A stretch of DNA of 64,000 bases from Bryobacterales bacterium (GTDB lineage Bacteria > Acidobacteriota > Terriglobia > Bryobacterales > Bryobacteraceae). Where the stretch lies: the NCBI GenBank assembly GCA_020852175.1, contig JADZBH010000024.1:1-64000 (forward strand), given 5' to 3'. Every line of letters starts with the position of its first letter. Positions within the stretch are counted from its first letter, which is position 1. Under the pieces are notes generated by a model. The model had not been told where the DNA came from and searched no databases. It saw only the letters and a list, made by a program, of their open reading frames with translations. The translations under genes and the position numbers were made by a program. Below, piece by piece: positions 27,801 through 35,801 of the stretch.

Positions 27801-28347
27801 CGTTGACGACGATCTGAGTCGATTCGGTCACGGCTTGCGAGCCGCCGCCACCCCAGTTGCCGGGATTCACGACTCCGGACACCAGCCTGGTGTAGTAGAG
27901 CGGGTTACCGCCCACGCCTGGCAGGTCCACCAGCAACTGCTGGTTCATGACCGCACTCACGGATCCGCTGGTGGTCTCAAGGAGCGGCGTCTCCCCGGTT
28001 ACCGTCACGGACTCGCCGACGTCACCGAGATCCAGTGTGAAATCGAGAGCCATGCGGTCGCTGATGCGCAACTCGATCTGGTCTCGAACAGCCGTTTTGA
28101 ACCCGGTTGACTTAACGGTTACACGGTAGAGTCCGGGCAGGAGGTAGGGAATCTCGAAGCTGCCGCTCTCGTTGGTTTCCGAATTGCCTCCTGCGTTGGT
28201 CGCCAGGTTTACAGCCTGCACAGCCGCGCCGGGAACGATAGCGCCCGTCGGATCCGTTACCCGGCCGATGATCGTGGCGCGCGAATCCTGCCCGAAGCAG
28301 AGAGTTCCGGTGATGAGGACAGCAATTAGTAAGTATACGGGTTTCAT
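24847..28347 (-). CDS. Oar-like TonB-dependent receptor with carboxypeptidase-regulatory domain
   Basis: 1166 residues, outer membrane. Signal peptide 1-20, then a carboxypeptidase-regulatory-like domain (about 24-110, IIGRVTDPTGAIVPGAAV), a plug (about 110-240, with a Gly-rich NWGGGGSQ) and a beta-barrel to the C-terminal aromatic LKLLF. This architecture and size are the characteristic expanded receptor family of Acidobacteria, thought to import oligosaccharides or bind polymers. AGGAGG precedes the ATG. It is second in the operon, behind the PhoD-like gene, and likely imports the substrate handled by the following genes. Confidence 0.93.
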   Translation of the reverse strand: MKPVYLLIAVLITGTLCFGQDSRATIIGRVTDPTGAIVPGAAVQAVNLATNAGGNSETNESGSFEIPYLLPGLYRVTVKSTGFKTAVRDQIELRISDRMALDFTLDLGDVGESVTVTGETPLLETTSGSVSAVMNQQLLVDLPGVGGNPLYYTRLVSGVVNPGNWGGGGSQAVTESTQIVVNGTTNMSEVLVDGTSNMAQRNVVFAPPRDLVQEMKVNTSAYDASLGHAAGAITNLSTKSGTNELHGTFYSQEAQWAATPWFTNYYLYDPLTGPLTPEKKAKTETAKQRRILGGTATGPLIIPKLYNGTNKTFWSFGYERTNNWNEPGATYTVPSAAKKQGNLSELLAAGSAYQIYDPLTTVPAAQKGRFQRQPLPGNIIPKSRLDPVGQKLLGYYPDPNQPGTIDGRQNYFTVFRNWEFWNRNVMSRVDHVFSDKHRFFARLSHAQFDQQSKTLDSSVTQNLIDRTGWGGVLDDVYVFSPELLLNIRYGFNYQNTLNYRGSQGFDLTSLGFPQSLVNDIRSKNNPGGMTFPLMNIDSAGYTNLGHNGGDDTKTYYHNLGATVTRIAGSHSIRFGTDVRIMQENGYNYGNVSPSLTFAQTYTRGPLDNSPVAPIGQGLAALLMGIPTGGAININASRAQRSTFGGFFVQDDWRVSQRLTVNVGLRYEYEGPTTERYNRSIRGFDFGAESPIAAQAKANYARNPIPELPVDQFRVPGGLTFAGVGGQPRALWSADKNNFAPRIGIAWQWNPKTVIRAGYGFFYDMLGIDRQDVNQGGFNQSTNLIASIDNGQTYQANLANPFPFGLQVPPGASGGLATFLGRTASFFDTKPLNLYMQRWSLSVQRELPGRILLETSYVGNRGTKLAASREFSAMPAQYLSKLPYRDQSAIDFLTAQVPNPFFGIQDFVGTGLGNQTISRGNLLSPIPQFGSVTASLPNGYSYFHSLQTQLEKRMSGGLTFQASWNYSKYMDATSYLNPADARPEKVISPDDRTHRFVFSAIYELPVGQGKALLSNARGLTGGLLGGWQVQGFYEGQTGAPLGFGNAIFNGDLHDIELPRGERRVERWFNTGAGFNRKAQEQLASNLRAFPSQFNGIRADGINNFQLSGFKYFRIREGIRLRFMMMAVNALNHPQFMAPNTTPVNSLFGTINRTASEREIYWGLKLLF

Positions 28348-28379
28348 TCGACCTCCTCGTCCTTCGTGGCAAAGCCAGC

Positions 28380-31253
28380 TCAGAGCGCGATTTCGATGGC
28401 CCTGTCCGCCGCCGTGTTGGACTGTATGTTCTCGATCGTTTTCATGCGCGGCGTGCCCGGTTCCCCAAGACGCACCGTGTAGCGGCCCTTGCGAAATACG
28501 CCGGGCCTGTAGAAGCCTTCTTTCGCCCTGGTGGTGTAGACAATTTCACCCGTGGACGCATCGATCACCTGGACTACCGCGTCGGCGATGCCGCGAATGT
28601 GCAGATCCGGCAGATACTCCACTGGCGCGCGCCCGTCGCACTGCGCCAGCGTGACCGTCACCGGCCAGCCGGGATGCTGGCTGCCGTTCTGAATCCATGG
28701 CCAACTCTCGAAACTGATGGTCTGCGCCGCCTTGTTCAGGCGGATCGTGCCGAACCCGTCCGGGCTCAGCGTACGGTCCAGAATCGTGTGCCAGTCCAGC
28801 ACGCCCGCATAGGAGACCTCTGTGCGCGAATAGAATTGAGCCCGTTCCGAGGAGGCCGCCGTTGGCCGTTGGTCTCCGGCCAGGCTGCCGGACGCCAGGA
28901 TCTCCCGGGGACTTACTTTGGGATTAGCTACCGCGTGCAGTGTGATCTTGTTGCCGAAACTATCCACGTGGTGGCCGGTAAAGCCCGGCGCCCCAGGCTG
29001 TGGATCGCGTCCCGCTTCGGCCGGGTCAAACCAGCGGCGGTACTTGTTGGCGACCGGAGGCACGCTGAATTGAACGATGCCGTCGCCATGCTTGTCGATG
29101 CCATGTTCGACGACAAACGGCAGGTGCGTGTCTCCGGCCACGCCGGGCACGTGCCCTCTTCGCAACAGGTCGATGGCTCTGTTCCGCGCCGGCATCGGCC
29201 AGCCGTTGGAGTCCAGATCCGGCACCAGGGCGCCGTTCTGGTCGGTTTGCACGGATGCCAGGACGGTCTGCGTGATGGCCAACTTCAACTTCGCGCCGCG
29301 CCAGTCATGCACCCAGGACTCCAGAAACCTCATCTGGCGGTCGCCAAGCAGTTCTAACTTGGGCCCCGTGCCGGAGACGATATCGTAGCCCGGATCAGCC
29401 AGTTTGCCGTCTTTCACCAGGCCGGGCCGGATGCCCTGCAAGGCGACGGGAGGTGATTTGAATTTGCGATCCTCGAGTACCGCGAAACTGACACCCCCAT
29501 AGACGAACCCTGTGTAGTAAACCGGGATGCCGTTGGCCGCCGGCGTGGGATCGTACGGATCGGGCAGGTGCGCGGCCTGGGTGCGCTGCGCCATGCTGAC
29601 AAATTCTGGGTCGTAGAGATAGCCGCCGTCCTGGTCGTCACCGGTTACATTACGGCGTCCGCCCATGCCCCAGATGTTGCCGTGATAGATGTCGTGGTCG
29701 TCGAGCAGGCAGACGAGCGGCGTGTCCCGCCCGATCTGGCCCAGCGACCAGCACCAGAAATACCACTTGTACAGGTAGTCGAGTTCCGGGAAACGCCCCT
29801 GGTGGTCGCGTCCGGTGGGACTGCCGCTTTCATAGATCTGATCGCCGAGGCAAAGCAGCAGATCCGGCTGTTTGGCGCGTACGCCATCGACGACCTCGCC
29901 GTGCGGGAACCACACATTTTCCTTCGTCCATCTGCCGCGCGGCGCCCGGTATCCAGTGGCGCCCCAGCTATCGTCGGCCGGCCGCCCTGTAACCTGCTGG
30001 CAACATGTGGCGGCAACGACAATCTCTCGTTTCGCGGCAGGATCCTTGCGGATCGTCCCGGAATAGACGGTTTGACCGGCATAGCGCAAGCGATATTCGT
30101 GATCGAACCGGGCGTTCCAGTTTTCCACGCGAAAATGCGCCGTGAAACCAGGCGTTACGATGGGCGTCTTAAGAGGCGCGCTCCATTTGCCGCCCGGCAA
30201 CCGGTATTCCAGCGTGACGCGCGGCGACTGCGGAGCGTCCACGGGCATCATTTGCGCGGTCATCTTCATCACACCCGCGCTTACGGTGTACATGGCGCAG
30301 GCCACGGGGCCGAACGAACGTTCCGGCGCGATACGAATCTTCGGCCCGCCGGTGCGCGGATCACGAAACCAGAAGCGCGCGCCTGGGGTCTCGCCGGAGG
30401 GCGAGGATACCAGGGCAATCGAGCCCATCACGATGGCTGAGGGAACGCCGGGAAGGGAAACCGTTCCGAGCAACTCACCACTTACATAATTCCAGGCGGC
30501 CAAGCGCAGTTGGTATGTGCCGCTGCCGGAGGGAACAGCTTCGAGATCGAGCTTGATATCCTCCCAAAGCGTACGCGGTCTCCGCGTGGACAAGGCGGCG
30601 AGTTCGGGGTATGTGTTTCGAGTAGCTTCGTCGCCGTTGTCACGAAACGCCAGCGTGCCATCCATCGCCAGCACCGCGAGAATTCCGCCGTTCTCGCCGC
30701 TCAGGTGGTGGATTACCGCCGCACCGCGGTAGTCCAAGCGCCCCGCTCCCGCCCCAATCAGGAATCCGCTCCATCCCTTTCCCGAATTGGACTCCAGCAG
30801 GCCGCTGCGCACTGAAATCACCATAGGCGCGGCCGCGGGCAGAACCTCGCGAGTAAGCAGGTGGACCGTGCGGTTTTCCTGATTCGGCCCGGCGGCCAGG
30901 CATTCCAACTTTCCCGCGCGTACCTGCCAGTCCTGCAGCCGGTTCGCCCAGAACTCACTGCCCGCCCATGTCCGGTTGGACTCGGCTTTCCAATCTCCGG
31001 CAAGACCGCCCGTGGGTGCGACCGTGAGCGGGCCCCCTTCGGACTGGCTCTGTGCGACCCCGGCGATCGGTACCTGCTCGCCAGCGGGGAGATTCCTGGA
31101 CTGCACATTTCCCTCTCCATCGCACCATCGGTAATGGACAGCGGTGCGGTTCGGTGCTACTGGCGCCTGAGTCACAGCAGCGGGACGGGCCGGTCGCTGG
31201 GCACTCAAAGCCGAGCTGATCTTCAGAAAGTCGCGGCGGTCAAACGGTCCCAT
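28380..31253 (-). CDS. PhoD-like metallophosphatase, Tat-exported
   Basis: 957 residues, larger than typical PhoD (about 550). The N-terminal RRDFLK is a twin-arginine signal. Residues 90-300 look like a laminin-G/concanavalin-type beta-sandwich; the metallophosphoesterase lies after about 395: LLCLGDQIYESG (near 466), LLDDHDIYHGN (near 521) and GDTHLPF (near 706) supply the metal ligands. A C-terminal beta-domain ends the protein. It could release phosphate or another ester from a polymer. It is first in the operon and divergent from the GntR regulator. Confidence 0.85.
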   Translation of the reverse strand: MGPFDRRDFLKISSALSAQRPARPAAVTQAPVAPNRTAVHYRWCDGEGNVQSRNLPAGEQVPIAGVAQSQSEGGPLTVAPTGGLAGDWKAESNRTWAGSEFWANRLQDWQVRAGKLECLAAGPNQENRTVHLLTREVLPAAAPMVISVRSGLLESNSGKGWSGFLIGAGAGRLDYRGAAVIHHLSGENGGILAVLAMDGTLAFRDNGDEATRNTYPELAALSTRRPRTLWEDIKLDLEAVPSGSGTYQLRLAAWNYVSGELLGTVSLPGVPSAIVMGSIALVSSPSGETPGARFWFRDPRTGGPKIRIAPERSFGPVACAMYTVSAGVMKMTAQMMPVDAPQSPRVTLEYRLPGGKWSAPLKTPIVTPGFTAHFRVENWNARFDHEYRLRYAGQTVYSGTIRKDPAAKREIVVAATCCQQVTGRPADDSWGATGYRAPRGRWTKENVWFPHGEVVDGVRAKQPDLLLCLGDQIYESGSPTGRDHQGRFPELDYLYKWYFWCWSLGQIGRDTPLVCLLDDHDIYHGNIWGMGGRRNVTGDDQDGGYLYDPEFVSMAQRTQAAHLPDPYDPTPAANGIPVYYTGFVYGGVSFAVLEDRKFKSPPVALQGIRPGLVKDGKLADPGYDIVSGTGPKLELLGDRQMRFLESWVHDWRGAKLKLAITQTVLASVQTDQNGALVPDLDSNGWPMPARNRAIDLLRRGHVPGVAGDTHLPFVVEHGIDKHGDGIVQFSVPPVANKYRRWFDPAEAGRDPQPGAPGFTGHHVDSFGNKITLHAVANPKVSPREILASGSLAGDQRPTAASSERAQFYSRTEVSYAGVLDWHTILDRTLSPDGFGTIRLNKAAQTISFESWPWIQNGSQHPGWPVTVTLAQCDGRAPVEYLPDLHIRGIADAVVQVIDASTGEIVYTTRAKEGFYRPGVFRKGRYTVRLGEPGTPRMKTIENIQSNTAADRAIEIAL

Positions 31254-31284
31254 CGGATATGCTCCGTTGTGTCAGGCCGTTTCT

Positions 31285-31302
31285 CATATTGCATACAATA
31301 TG
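31285..31302. promoter_or_regulatory. Operator 1: 7-bp inverted repeat over the leftward -10
   Basis: CATATTG-CATA-CAATATG is a perfect inverted repeat. Its core ATTGCATACAAT (31288-31299) recurs in reverse orientation near the regulator gene. On the minus strand a perfect TTGACA (31325-31320) lies 17 bp from CATATT at 31302-31297, inside this repeat, so a protein bound here would block the operon promoter. The GntR protein encoded next door is the likely ligand-sensitive binder. Confidence 0.6.
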
Positions 31303-31318
31303 ACGAAGTTATTTCAAT

Positions 31319-31352
31319 TTGTCAATCAAAACTTCTTGCTATTGTATGCATT
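31319..31352. promoter_or_regulatory. Regulator promoter with operator 2
   Basis: TTGTCA (31319-31324) is a -35 candidate for the rightward gntR gene, with TTGTAT at 31342-31347 as its -10 (17-bp spacing). ATTGTATGCATT (31341-31352) overlaps this -10 and is nearly the exact inverse of the operator 1 core, suggesting that the regulator also represses itself. The two back-to-back -35 boxes overlap. Confidence 0.5.
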
Positions 31353-31373
31353 TTTTTGTAAGACTATGGATTG

Positions 31374-32048
31374 ATGGAGGTTGTTACCAGAAAAGACGAG
31401 GTGTACAGCGCCTTGCGCGAGGCGATCGTTCTGGGGCGGATACGTCCCGGCGCCCCGCTGCGTGAGGTGCGTCTGGCGCAGGAGCTTGGTGTCAGCCGTA
31501 CGCCATTGCGGGAAGCCATCCGGCAACTGTCGCGTGACGGGTTGGTGGAATGCTTGCCGAACTGCGGCGCCAGGGTCATTCAGCCCACGCCCAAGCTGGT
31601 GTCGGATGTTTTTCAGATTCGCGAAGCTCTGGAAGGCATCGCCGCCCGTGAAGCGGCGGGTGCGTTCCCTCGGGAGAAGCTTACCGAATTGCGCGCATAC
31701 TTCGACCGGTTACGCGCGAGGATCGCCGCCGGAGACGATCACGATGTGGGCGACGGGATCCATGATGAAATTCTCGCCGCTTGCCGGAACCTTGAACTAT
31801 CCTCGCTGATGGACAAGTATCGCGAAATGATCTCCTGGTTCCAGAGGCTGGCTTCGGAGGTCCCTGGCCGGCTTCTCGAATCTTACAGGGAGCATGAGGC
31901 GATTCTTTGCGCTCTCGAAGGGGGGGACGCCGAGTGGGCCGAACGCGCCGCCAGGGCGCATGTCCGCAACACGCTGCGCGACCTGCTGCCTTATCTTTCC
32001 GAAAGTGCATTTAGCCATGGCCGCCGGCGTCACTCGGGGGAAAAGTAG
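31374..32048 (+). CDS. GntR/FadR-type regulator with FCD domain
   Basis: 224 residues from the ATG at 31374. N-terminal winged helix (about 8-72, VRLAQELGVSRTPLREAIRQL) of the GntR family and a C-terminal all-helical FCD ligand domain with the metal-binding pattern D..H..I (GIHDEIL), ..H (YREHEAIL), H (RAHVRNTL). FCD regulators usually sense sugar acids or related carboxylates, fitting the dehydratase operon it faces. It is transcribed divergently from PhoD/TonB/enolase/SDR/GH29, across two matching operators. Confidence 0.9.
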   Translation: MEVVTRKDEVYSALREAIVLGRIRPGAPLREVRLAQELGVSRTPLREAIRQLSRDGLVECLPNCGARVIQPTPKLVSDVFQIREALEGIAAREAAGAFPREKLTELRAYFDRLRARIAAGDDHDVGDGIHDEILAACRNLELSSLMDKYREMISWFQRLASEVPGRLLESYREHEAILCALEGGDAEWAERAARAHVRNTLRDLLPYLSESAFSHGRRRHSGEK

Positions 32049-32057
32049 CGACTCTCA

Positions 32058-32087
32058 TTGAGCGCAAAGAGAGGGTTGCAGTATAAT
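32058..32087 (+). promoter_or_regulatory. Promoter for tRNA-Ser
   Basis: TTGAGC (32058-32063) and a consensus TATAAT (32082-32087) are spaced 18 bp and point at the tRNA, whose first base is 47 bp beyond the -10. This is the best consensus -10 that I see in the window. Confidence 0.65.
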
Positions 32088-32133
32088 AGAGGGGCTACGA
32101 CCACAACTCGCTGAAATCAGATGAGTTAAGCGC

Positions 32134-32228
<95 letters not shown>

Positions 32229-32295
32229 AAGATTGGAATTGTGCTGAAGCCGAGTCCCTTTCTCGATTTCACGCTAGGCGCTGGCACGATTCCTC

Positions 32296-32341
32296 GCGGC
32301 GGAGAGGTATCACCTCGCCAATAGGCGTTGCTCTCCGCCGC
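32296..32341 (-). terminator. Long hairpin after the integrase gene
   Basis: An 11-bp perfect stem (GCGGCGGAGAG / CTCTCCGCCGC) encloses a nested CGCC-AATA-GGCG hairpin. It lies 15 bp beyond the integrase stop and between the phage and the tRNA, so it probably insulates the two transcription units. No clear T-run follows. Confidence 0.5.
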
Positions 32342-32355
32342 ACCAAACCTTCCCG

Positions 32356-33414
32356 TCACGCTGCCGCGTACGCGGCCATAGCCTGATCCATCTGCGCCTG
32401 GGTTGGATGCACGTATCGCATCACGCATCGCAGATTGCTGTGACCGAGAATAGCCGCGAGCGTGGTCAACGGCATTCCCTTCGCCGCCATCCGCGTGGCA
32501 AACGTATGCCGCAGGTCGTAGAGTCGGAAGCGTACCCCTGCGTCGATGCACGCCGCAGTATGCGTCCCGTTCATCGGGCTCGCGTGCGCACCCTTCTTGC
32601 GGCCGGGGAATAAGTATTCTGTCGACCGCCGTCCATCCGAGAGTCGGCAAAGGATCTCCGAGCAATCCCCTACAAGGCGGATCGTTCGGCGTGCCGCTCG
32701 CGATTTTCCATGTTGAACTGTGACCGACGGCACACTTCGCTGGACGTCGGCGGCGCGCAAGCTGAGAATCTCGTCGGGGCGCATTCCCGTGCCGAGCATG
32801 AGGCGGCTGAGATCGTAGAGGCGCGGCCTGGTGCGCGCGGCTCTTAGGTATGCGCTCTCTTCGTCATCGGTGAGTGGGTGGATCCGGATCGCGTCGCGGT
32901 CGCTCGGCACCTTGATTTCGAGAACCGGATTCCTCGCGGTCCAGCCTAAACGCATCGCGAACCGGAAGAAGCCCGACAGTGCGTGAAGATCATGACGAAC
33001 TGTAACCGGCTTCACGGTTCTTAGTCGCTCGACCTTGAACCATTCGAGATCAGCGGCGTCGATCGAGCAAACGAGTTTTCCTTCAAACGTCCGCTGCAAC
33101 GGCACGAAGCTGTCGACGATGCGGTCGTATGTCGTTGGACGCCGATACTCGGACTGAGCCCACTCCAAGTAGCGCCGTGCCGCGAACCCAAACTGAATTG
33201 CCGGTGGTCCATCAATCATGTCGGCAGTTAGGCCGGCACTGAGCTGGCGACGTACCTCGGCTTCCATCGCCTCGGCTGCGCCGCGGTGTTCCTCTGTGGC
33301 CTCGTAGCCGGTGCTGCCTGCGTACTCCCTGTGCTTGAGCTGGAATCGGTAGTGCCACTTCCCATTTCGTGGACGGAGCATCTTCCTCGTATCGGCACAG
33401 CGGAGTGTGCTCAT
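32356..33414 (-). CDS. int: Tyrosine-recombinase phage integrase
   Basis: 352 residues from the ATG at 33414; the frame extends to a TTG at 33450, inside a hairpin, which I disfavour. An N-terminal arm/core-binding region is followed by the catalytic domain with Arg in GTGMRPDEI, the RHTFATR box, HSNLRCVMRYVH and the Tyr nucleophile in RYVHPT. All catalytic residues (R-K-H-R-H-Y type) appear present. It lies beside tRNA-Ser and points at it, typical of prophages whose attachment site is the tRNA's 3' end. Confidence 0.92.
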   Translation of the reverse strand: MSTLRCADTRKMLRPRNGKWHYRFQLKHREYAGSTGYEATEEHRGAAEAMEAEVRRQLSAGLTADMIDGPPAIQFGFAARRYLEWAQSEYRRPTTYDRIVDSFVPLQRTFEGKLVCSIDAADLEWFKVERLRTVKPVTVRHDLHALSGFFRFAMRLGWTARNPVLEIKVPSDRDAIRIHPLTDDEESAYLRAARTRPRLYDLSRLMLGTGMRPDEILSLRAADVQRSVPSVTVQHGKSRAARRTIRLVGDCSEILCRLSDGRRSTEYLFPGRKKGAHASPMNGTHTAACIDAGVRFRLYDLRHTFATRMAAKGMPLTTLAAILGHSNLRCVMRYVHPTQAQMDQAMAAYAAA

Positions 33415-33443
33415 TGAAATTCCGAAATAAAGCACAGTGGAGT

Positions 33444-33483
33444 TGGGCAAAAAAGCCCACTGGAGTAGGGAGGTTCGGCCTCC
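33444..33483. promoter_or_regulatory. Two small hairpins in the int / early-gene divergent region
   Basis: TGGGC-AAAAAA-GCCCA (33444-33459) and GGAGG-TTCGG-CCTCC (33469-33483) stand at the head of the integrase gene. The whole gap 33415-33762 separates integrase from the rightward early genes; it also has an imperfect direct repeat of AGTTCTGT near 33522-33557. It should contain the control region, but no repressor gene is visible. An 82-codon frame here (33552-33800) does not look coding. Confidence 0.3.
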
Positions 33484-33762
33484 GCATCCTTATTGCCTTT
33501 CTGAAAAGAGAGACTGTCTTATCAAGTTCTGTGGGTGAGTAGGTAGTTCTGTTGAGCCTAGGAATTCACATGCCCACCTACAGGAAACGCCGAGACGATT
33601 TTCAAAGAAAGTGCACAATGGATCTTGCCTTGCGCCAGCCAGCCGTCGTAGGATCGATGGCAGGTTTATTGGCTGCGAACCGGAGTGATACCCGGTCGCC
33701 GTTGACGAACCGAGTGAAATCAGATGCTTCGATGAGAGGCATCCGCAAAGAAAGGGACGCCC

Positions 33763-34092
33763 ATGTCCGCAGCCGCGGCACGGCCGTCGTCGTTGGCTAA
33801 TCCGAACGACGGCTTGAAGCTGAACGCCCTCCAGGCTCGCCTGTTGAGCCGCATCGTCGATGCACAAGACAATCATCCCGAAGGCTGGGTACCAATGCGT
33901 GTGCGCCTCCTGGGCGCTGAGTTCAACCGCAACAAGTGCTCGATCACCGTTGCCCTCAAAGCGCTGCTCATGGCGAATGTAATCGAGCGGCGAGTCGTTT
34001 GGGTTGAGCATCCGGCCCACTTTCCCGGCCGCCGCTGTGGCGCGTCGATGGCGAACGAGTACCGGCTCGTCGATCGCGGAGGCTGTCGATGA
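33763..34092 (+). CDS. Winged-helix-like phage early protein
   Basis: 109 residues, ATG with AAGAAAGGG upstream. The sequence LNALQARLLSRIVDA...VRLLGAEFNRNKCSITVALKALLMANVIERR has the spacing of a winged helix-turn-helix with a beta-hairpin. As the first rightward phage gene it may control early transcription or act in replication initiation. It overlaps the next gene by ATGA. Not recognised as a named family. Confidence 0.6.
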   Translation: MSAAAARPSSLANPNDGLKLNALQARLLSRIVDAQDNHPEGWVPMRVRLLGAEFNRNKCSITVALKALLMANVIERRVVWVEHPAHFPGRRCGASMANEYRLVDRGGCR

Positions 34093-35483
34093 GCGCTGCG
34101 GCCCCAGCGAGAATCTCGAAGCGTGAACTCGCTCCGTTCGAGATCGAATGGGAAGAGTTCCTCAAGGCCGATGGCTACACGCGTCGTCCGAACTCGTTTG
34201 ACCAGGTCGAGAAGGCGATGACGCCGCTGGCTGCCAAGCTGATCTGGCACATCTACCGCCACACGGTTGGCCAACTCTTCGGCCGCACGATGCGCCGCGA
34301 GTGGTTCGCGTTGAGCGAGAAGGCCGCGAGCCGACAAGGCAACGCCAGCGAAAACGGCGCGGCTATTGCGCTTCGCGAAGCGGTCGAATCCGGCGCCGTT
34401 GAGGTTCGATTGAACGGCCGCACAAACGAGTATCGCGTGCGCCTGCACAACTGGCGCAAGCTGAAGGCGAAGCCAGCCAAGAAGTGCCGCCCGCGCGTGG
34501 TGGCCATCGACGATGCCGATGCCGACGCCGAGGCCTCGGTGATGGAACCCGGCGCGCGCCGCGCCGCGCTCACTGTCGCTCCCGGCGAGGCGCGCAAGAT
34601 CGAAGTTCCTGCGGCCCTCGCCAACCAAGTCCTCGTCGTCCTCCCCGGCGACAAACAGCCGCGCCTGCTGGCCGACACCTGCCCGCATGGGCGCGAGTGC
34701 GAGCTGGCGAAAAAAGTGGCCATCGGTGCTCTGCGCCTCTCGCGCGACGGTCCTCACCCGGTCATTCCCATTCGCGGCACGGTCGCCGCATCCGGGAGCG
34801 AAGTTTTGGCAAACCCTGCTGATTTTAAGTTAGTTACAAATCCGAATACCCAACTCCAGTTGGGAGGTTCTGTGGAGTTCGCCGCGTTCCTGGCGGATGT
34901 CTTCACCCTGGTCGCCCACAAAATTCAAGCTCCTCCTCCAGAGGGTCTGATCGAGCGCATTTACGGCAGCCTCAACCGTGAAGGTGTAGACCCTGACAAA
35001 TTCCGCGCGAGACTGAACGCCCGTCGATCAAAGGTCCACAGCTGGGGCATGCTCGACCATTTGCTCGAAGATGTACTCGGCCTCGCGCGGAGGGAGAAAG
35101 AGGCGAGGGACGCTGAAGAGGCCGCTGCCGCTGCTCAGATGCGCTCTACGACGCGTTCAGCCATAAGGCAGTACCTCGATGGCATCCGCGAAATCGACGG
35201 CCTGAAGCTAATTCTGAGCAAACTGCACACGCTCCTACACCAACTCGACGAAGGTGCGGAGTTGGACGTGGTTCACGATGGGTGGCTCTCCATCGATCGC
35301 GAAATGCTCGACCGCCTCATCGAATTGCGCAGCGACGAGGAACGCAGGGAAGTGGAAGCGCAGCTCGCAGGTTGGGCCAAGCAGGGCCTTACTCACGACA
35401 TCGCGGTTCGCCGCGTGAAACGCGATGCGCTCTCCCGCATGCTGTTCGAGGTCGGAAGTTTGCCAGAGCCGTACTGGGAGTGA
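34089..35483 (+). CDS. Phage early protein, possible replication protein
   Basis: 464 residues. The N-terminus (20-150) repeats the general pattern of the preceding protein: a putative winged helix ending in LNGRTNEYRVRLHNWRKL. A small Cys/His cluster (TCPHGREC near 197) follows, then a helical, charged C-terminal half. It is coupled to the preceding gene by a 4-bp overlap. No helicase or primase motif is visible, so replication is inferred only from position. Confidence 0.55.
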   Translation: MSAAAPARISKRELAPFEIEWEEFLKADGYTRRPNSFDQVEKAMTPLAAKLIWHIYRHTVGQLFGRTMRREWFALSEKAASRQGNASENGAAIALREAVESGAVEVRLNGRTNEYRVRLHNWRKLKAKPAKKCRPRVVAIDDADADAEASVMEPGARRAALTVAPGEARKIEVPAALANQVLVVLPGDKQPRLLADTCPHGRECELAKKVAIGALRLSRDGPHPVIPIRGTVAASGSEVLANPADFKLVTNPNTQLQLGGSVEFAAFLADVFTLVAHKIQAPPPEGLIERIYGSLNREGVDPDKFRARLNARRSKVHSWGMLDHLLEDVLGLARREKEARDAEEAAAAAQMRSTTRSAIRQYLDGIREIDGLKLILSKLHTLLHQLDEGAELDVVHDGWLSIDREMLDRLIELRSDEERREVEAQLAGWAKQGLTHDIAVRRVKRDALSRMLFEVGSLPEPYWE

Positions 35484-35486
35484 CCA

Positions 35487-35801
35487 ATGCCAAGAGGACA
35501 TGAGCGCGGCGAGTGCCGTGACTGGTATCGGTTCGGACAACTGCTTGAGGCGCTGCGAAAGGAATGCACGCCCGAACAGTGGTCGCGCGTTGACTTCGCC
35601 TACGCGATCTTCCGCGCCGGCGTGATCGCCGCGCAGCTCGATGAGGAGTTTCCATCGGGCGCATTCCTTCGCGACATGGCCAGCGTCGAGGACTACGAAA
35701 CGGTGATGAAGGCCTCGGTTGCCTACAGCGTGGCGCGCGGCGGCAATCGCACGATGGCGCTTCGCGCGGCGGGCCAAGAAGAGCAGGAGGCGCACGCCTG
35801 A
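35487..35801 (+). CDS. Small helical phage protein
   Basis: 104 residues, mostly helical (WYRFGQLLEALRKECTPEQWSRVD...). The ribosome site GGGAGTGA precedes the ATG. It shares one base (TGATG) with the next gene. No recognised function. Confidence 0.55.
   Translation: MPRGHERGECRDWYRFGQLLEALRKECTPEQWSRVDFAYAIFRAGVIAAQLDEEFPSGAFLRDMASVEDYETVMKASVAYSVARGGNRTMALRAAGQEEQEAHA

Noticed and set aside
32296-32341. Hairpin containing CGGAGAGG as a copy of the tRNA-Ser acceptor, hence an attachment site
   Set aside because: Only about 9 bases match, they form one arm of a hairpin, and a second attachment site should lie at the far end of the prophage.
33552-33800. Possible small early gene or repressor before the first rightward phage gene
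   Set aside because: Translation shows no helix-turn-helix or other pattern, and it overlaps the well-supported start at 33763.
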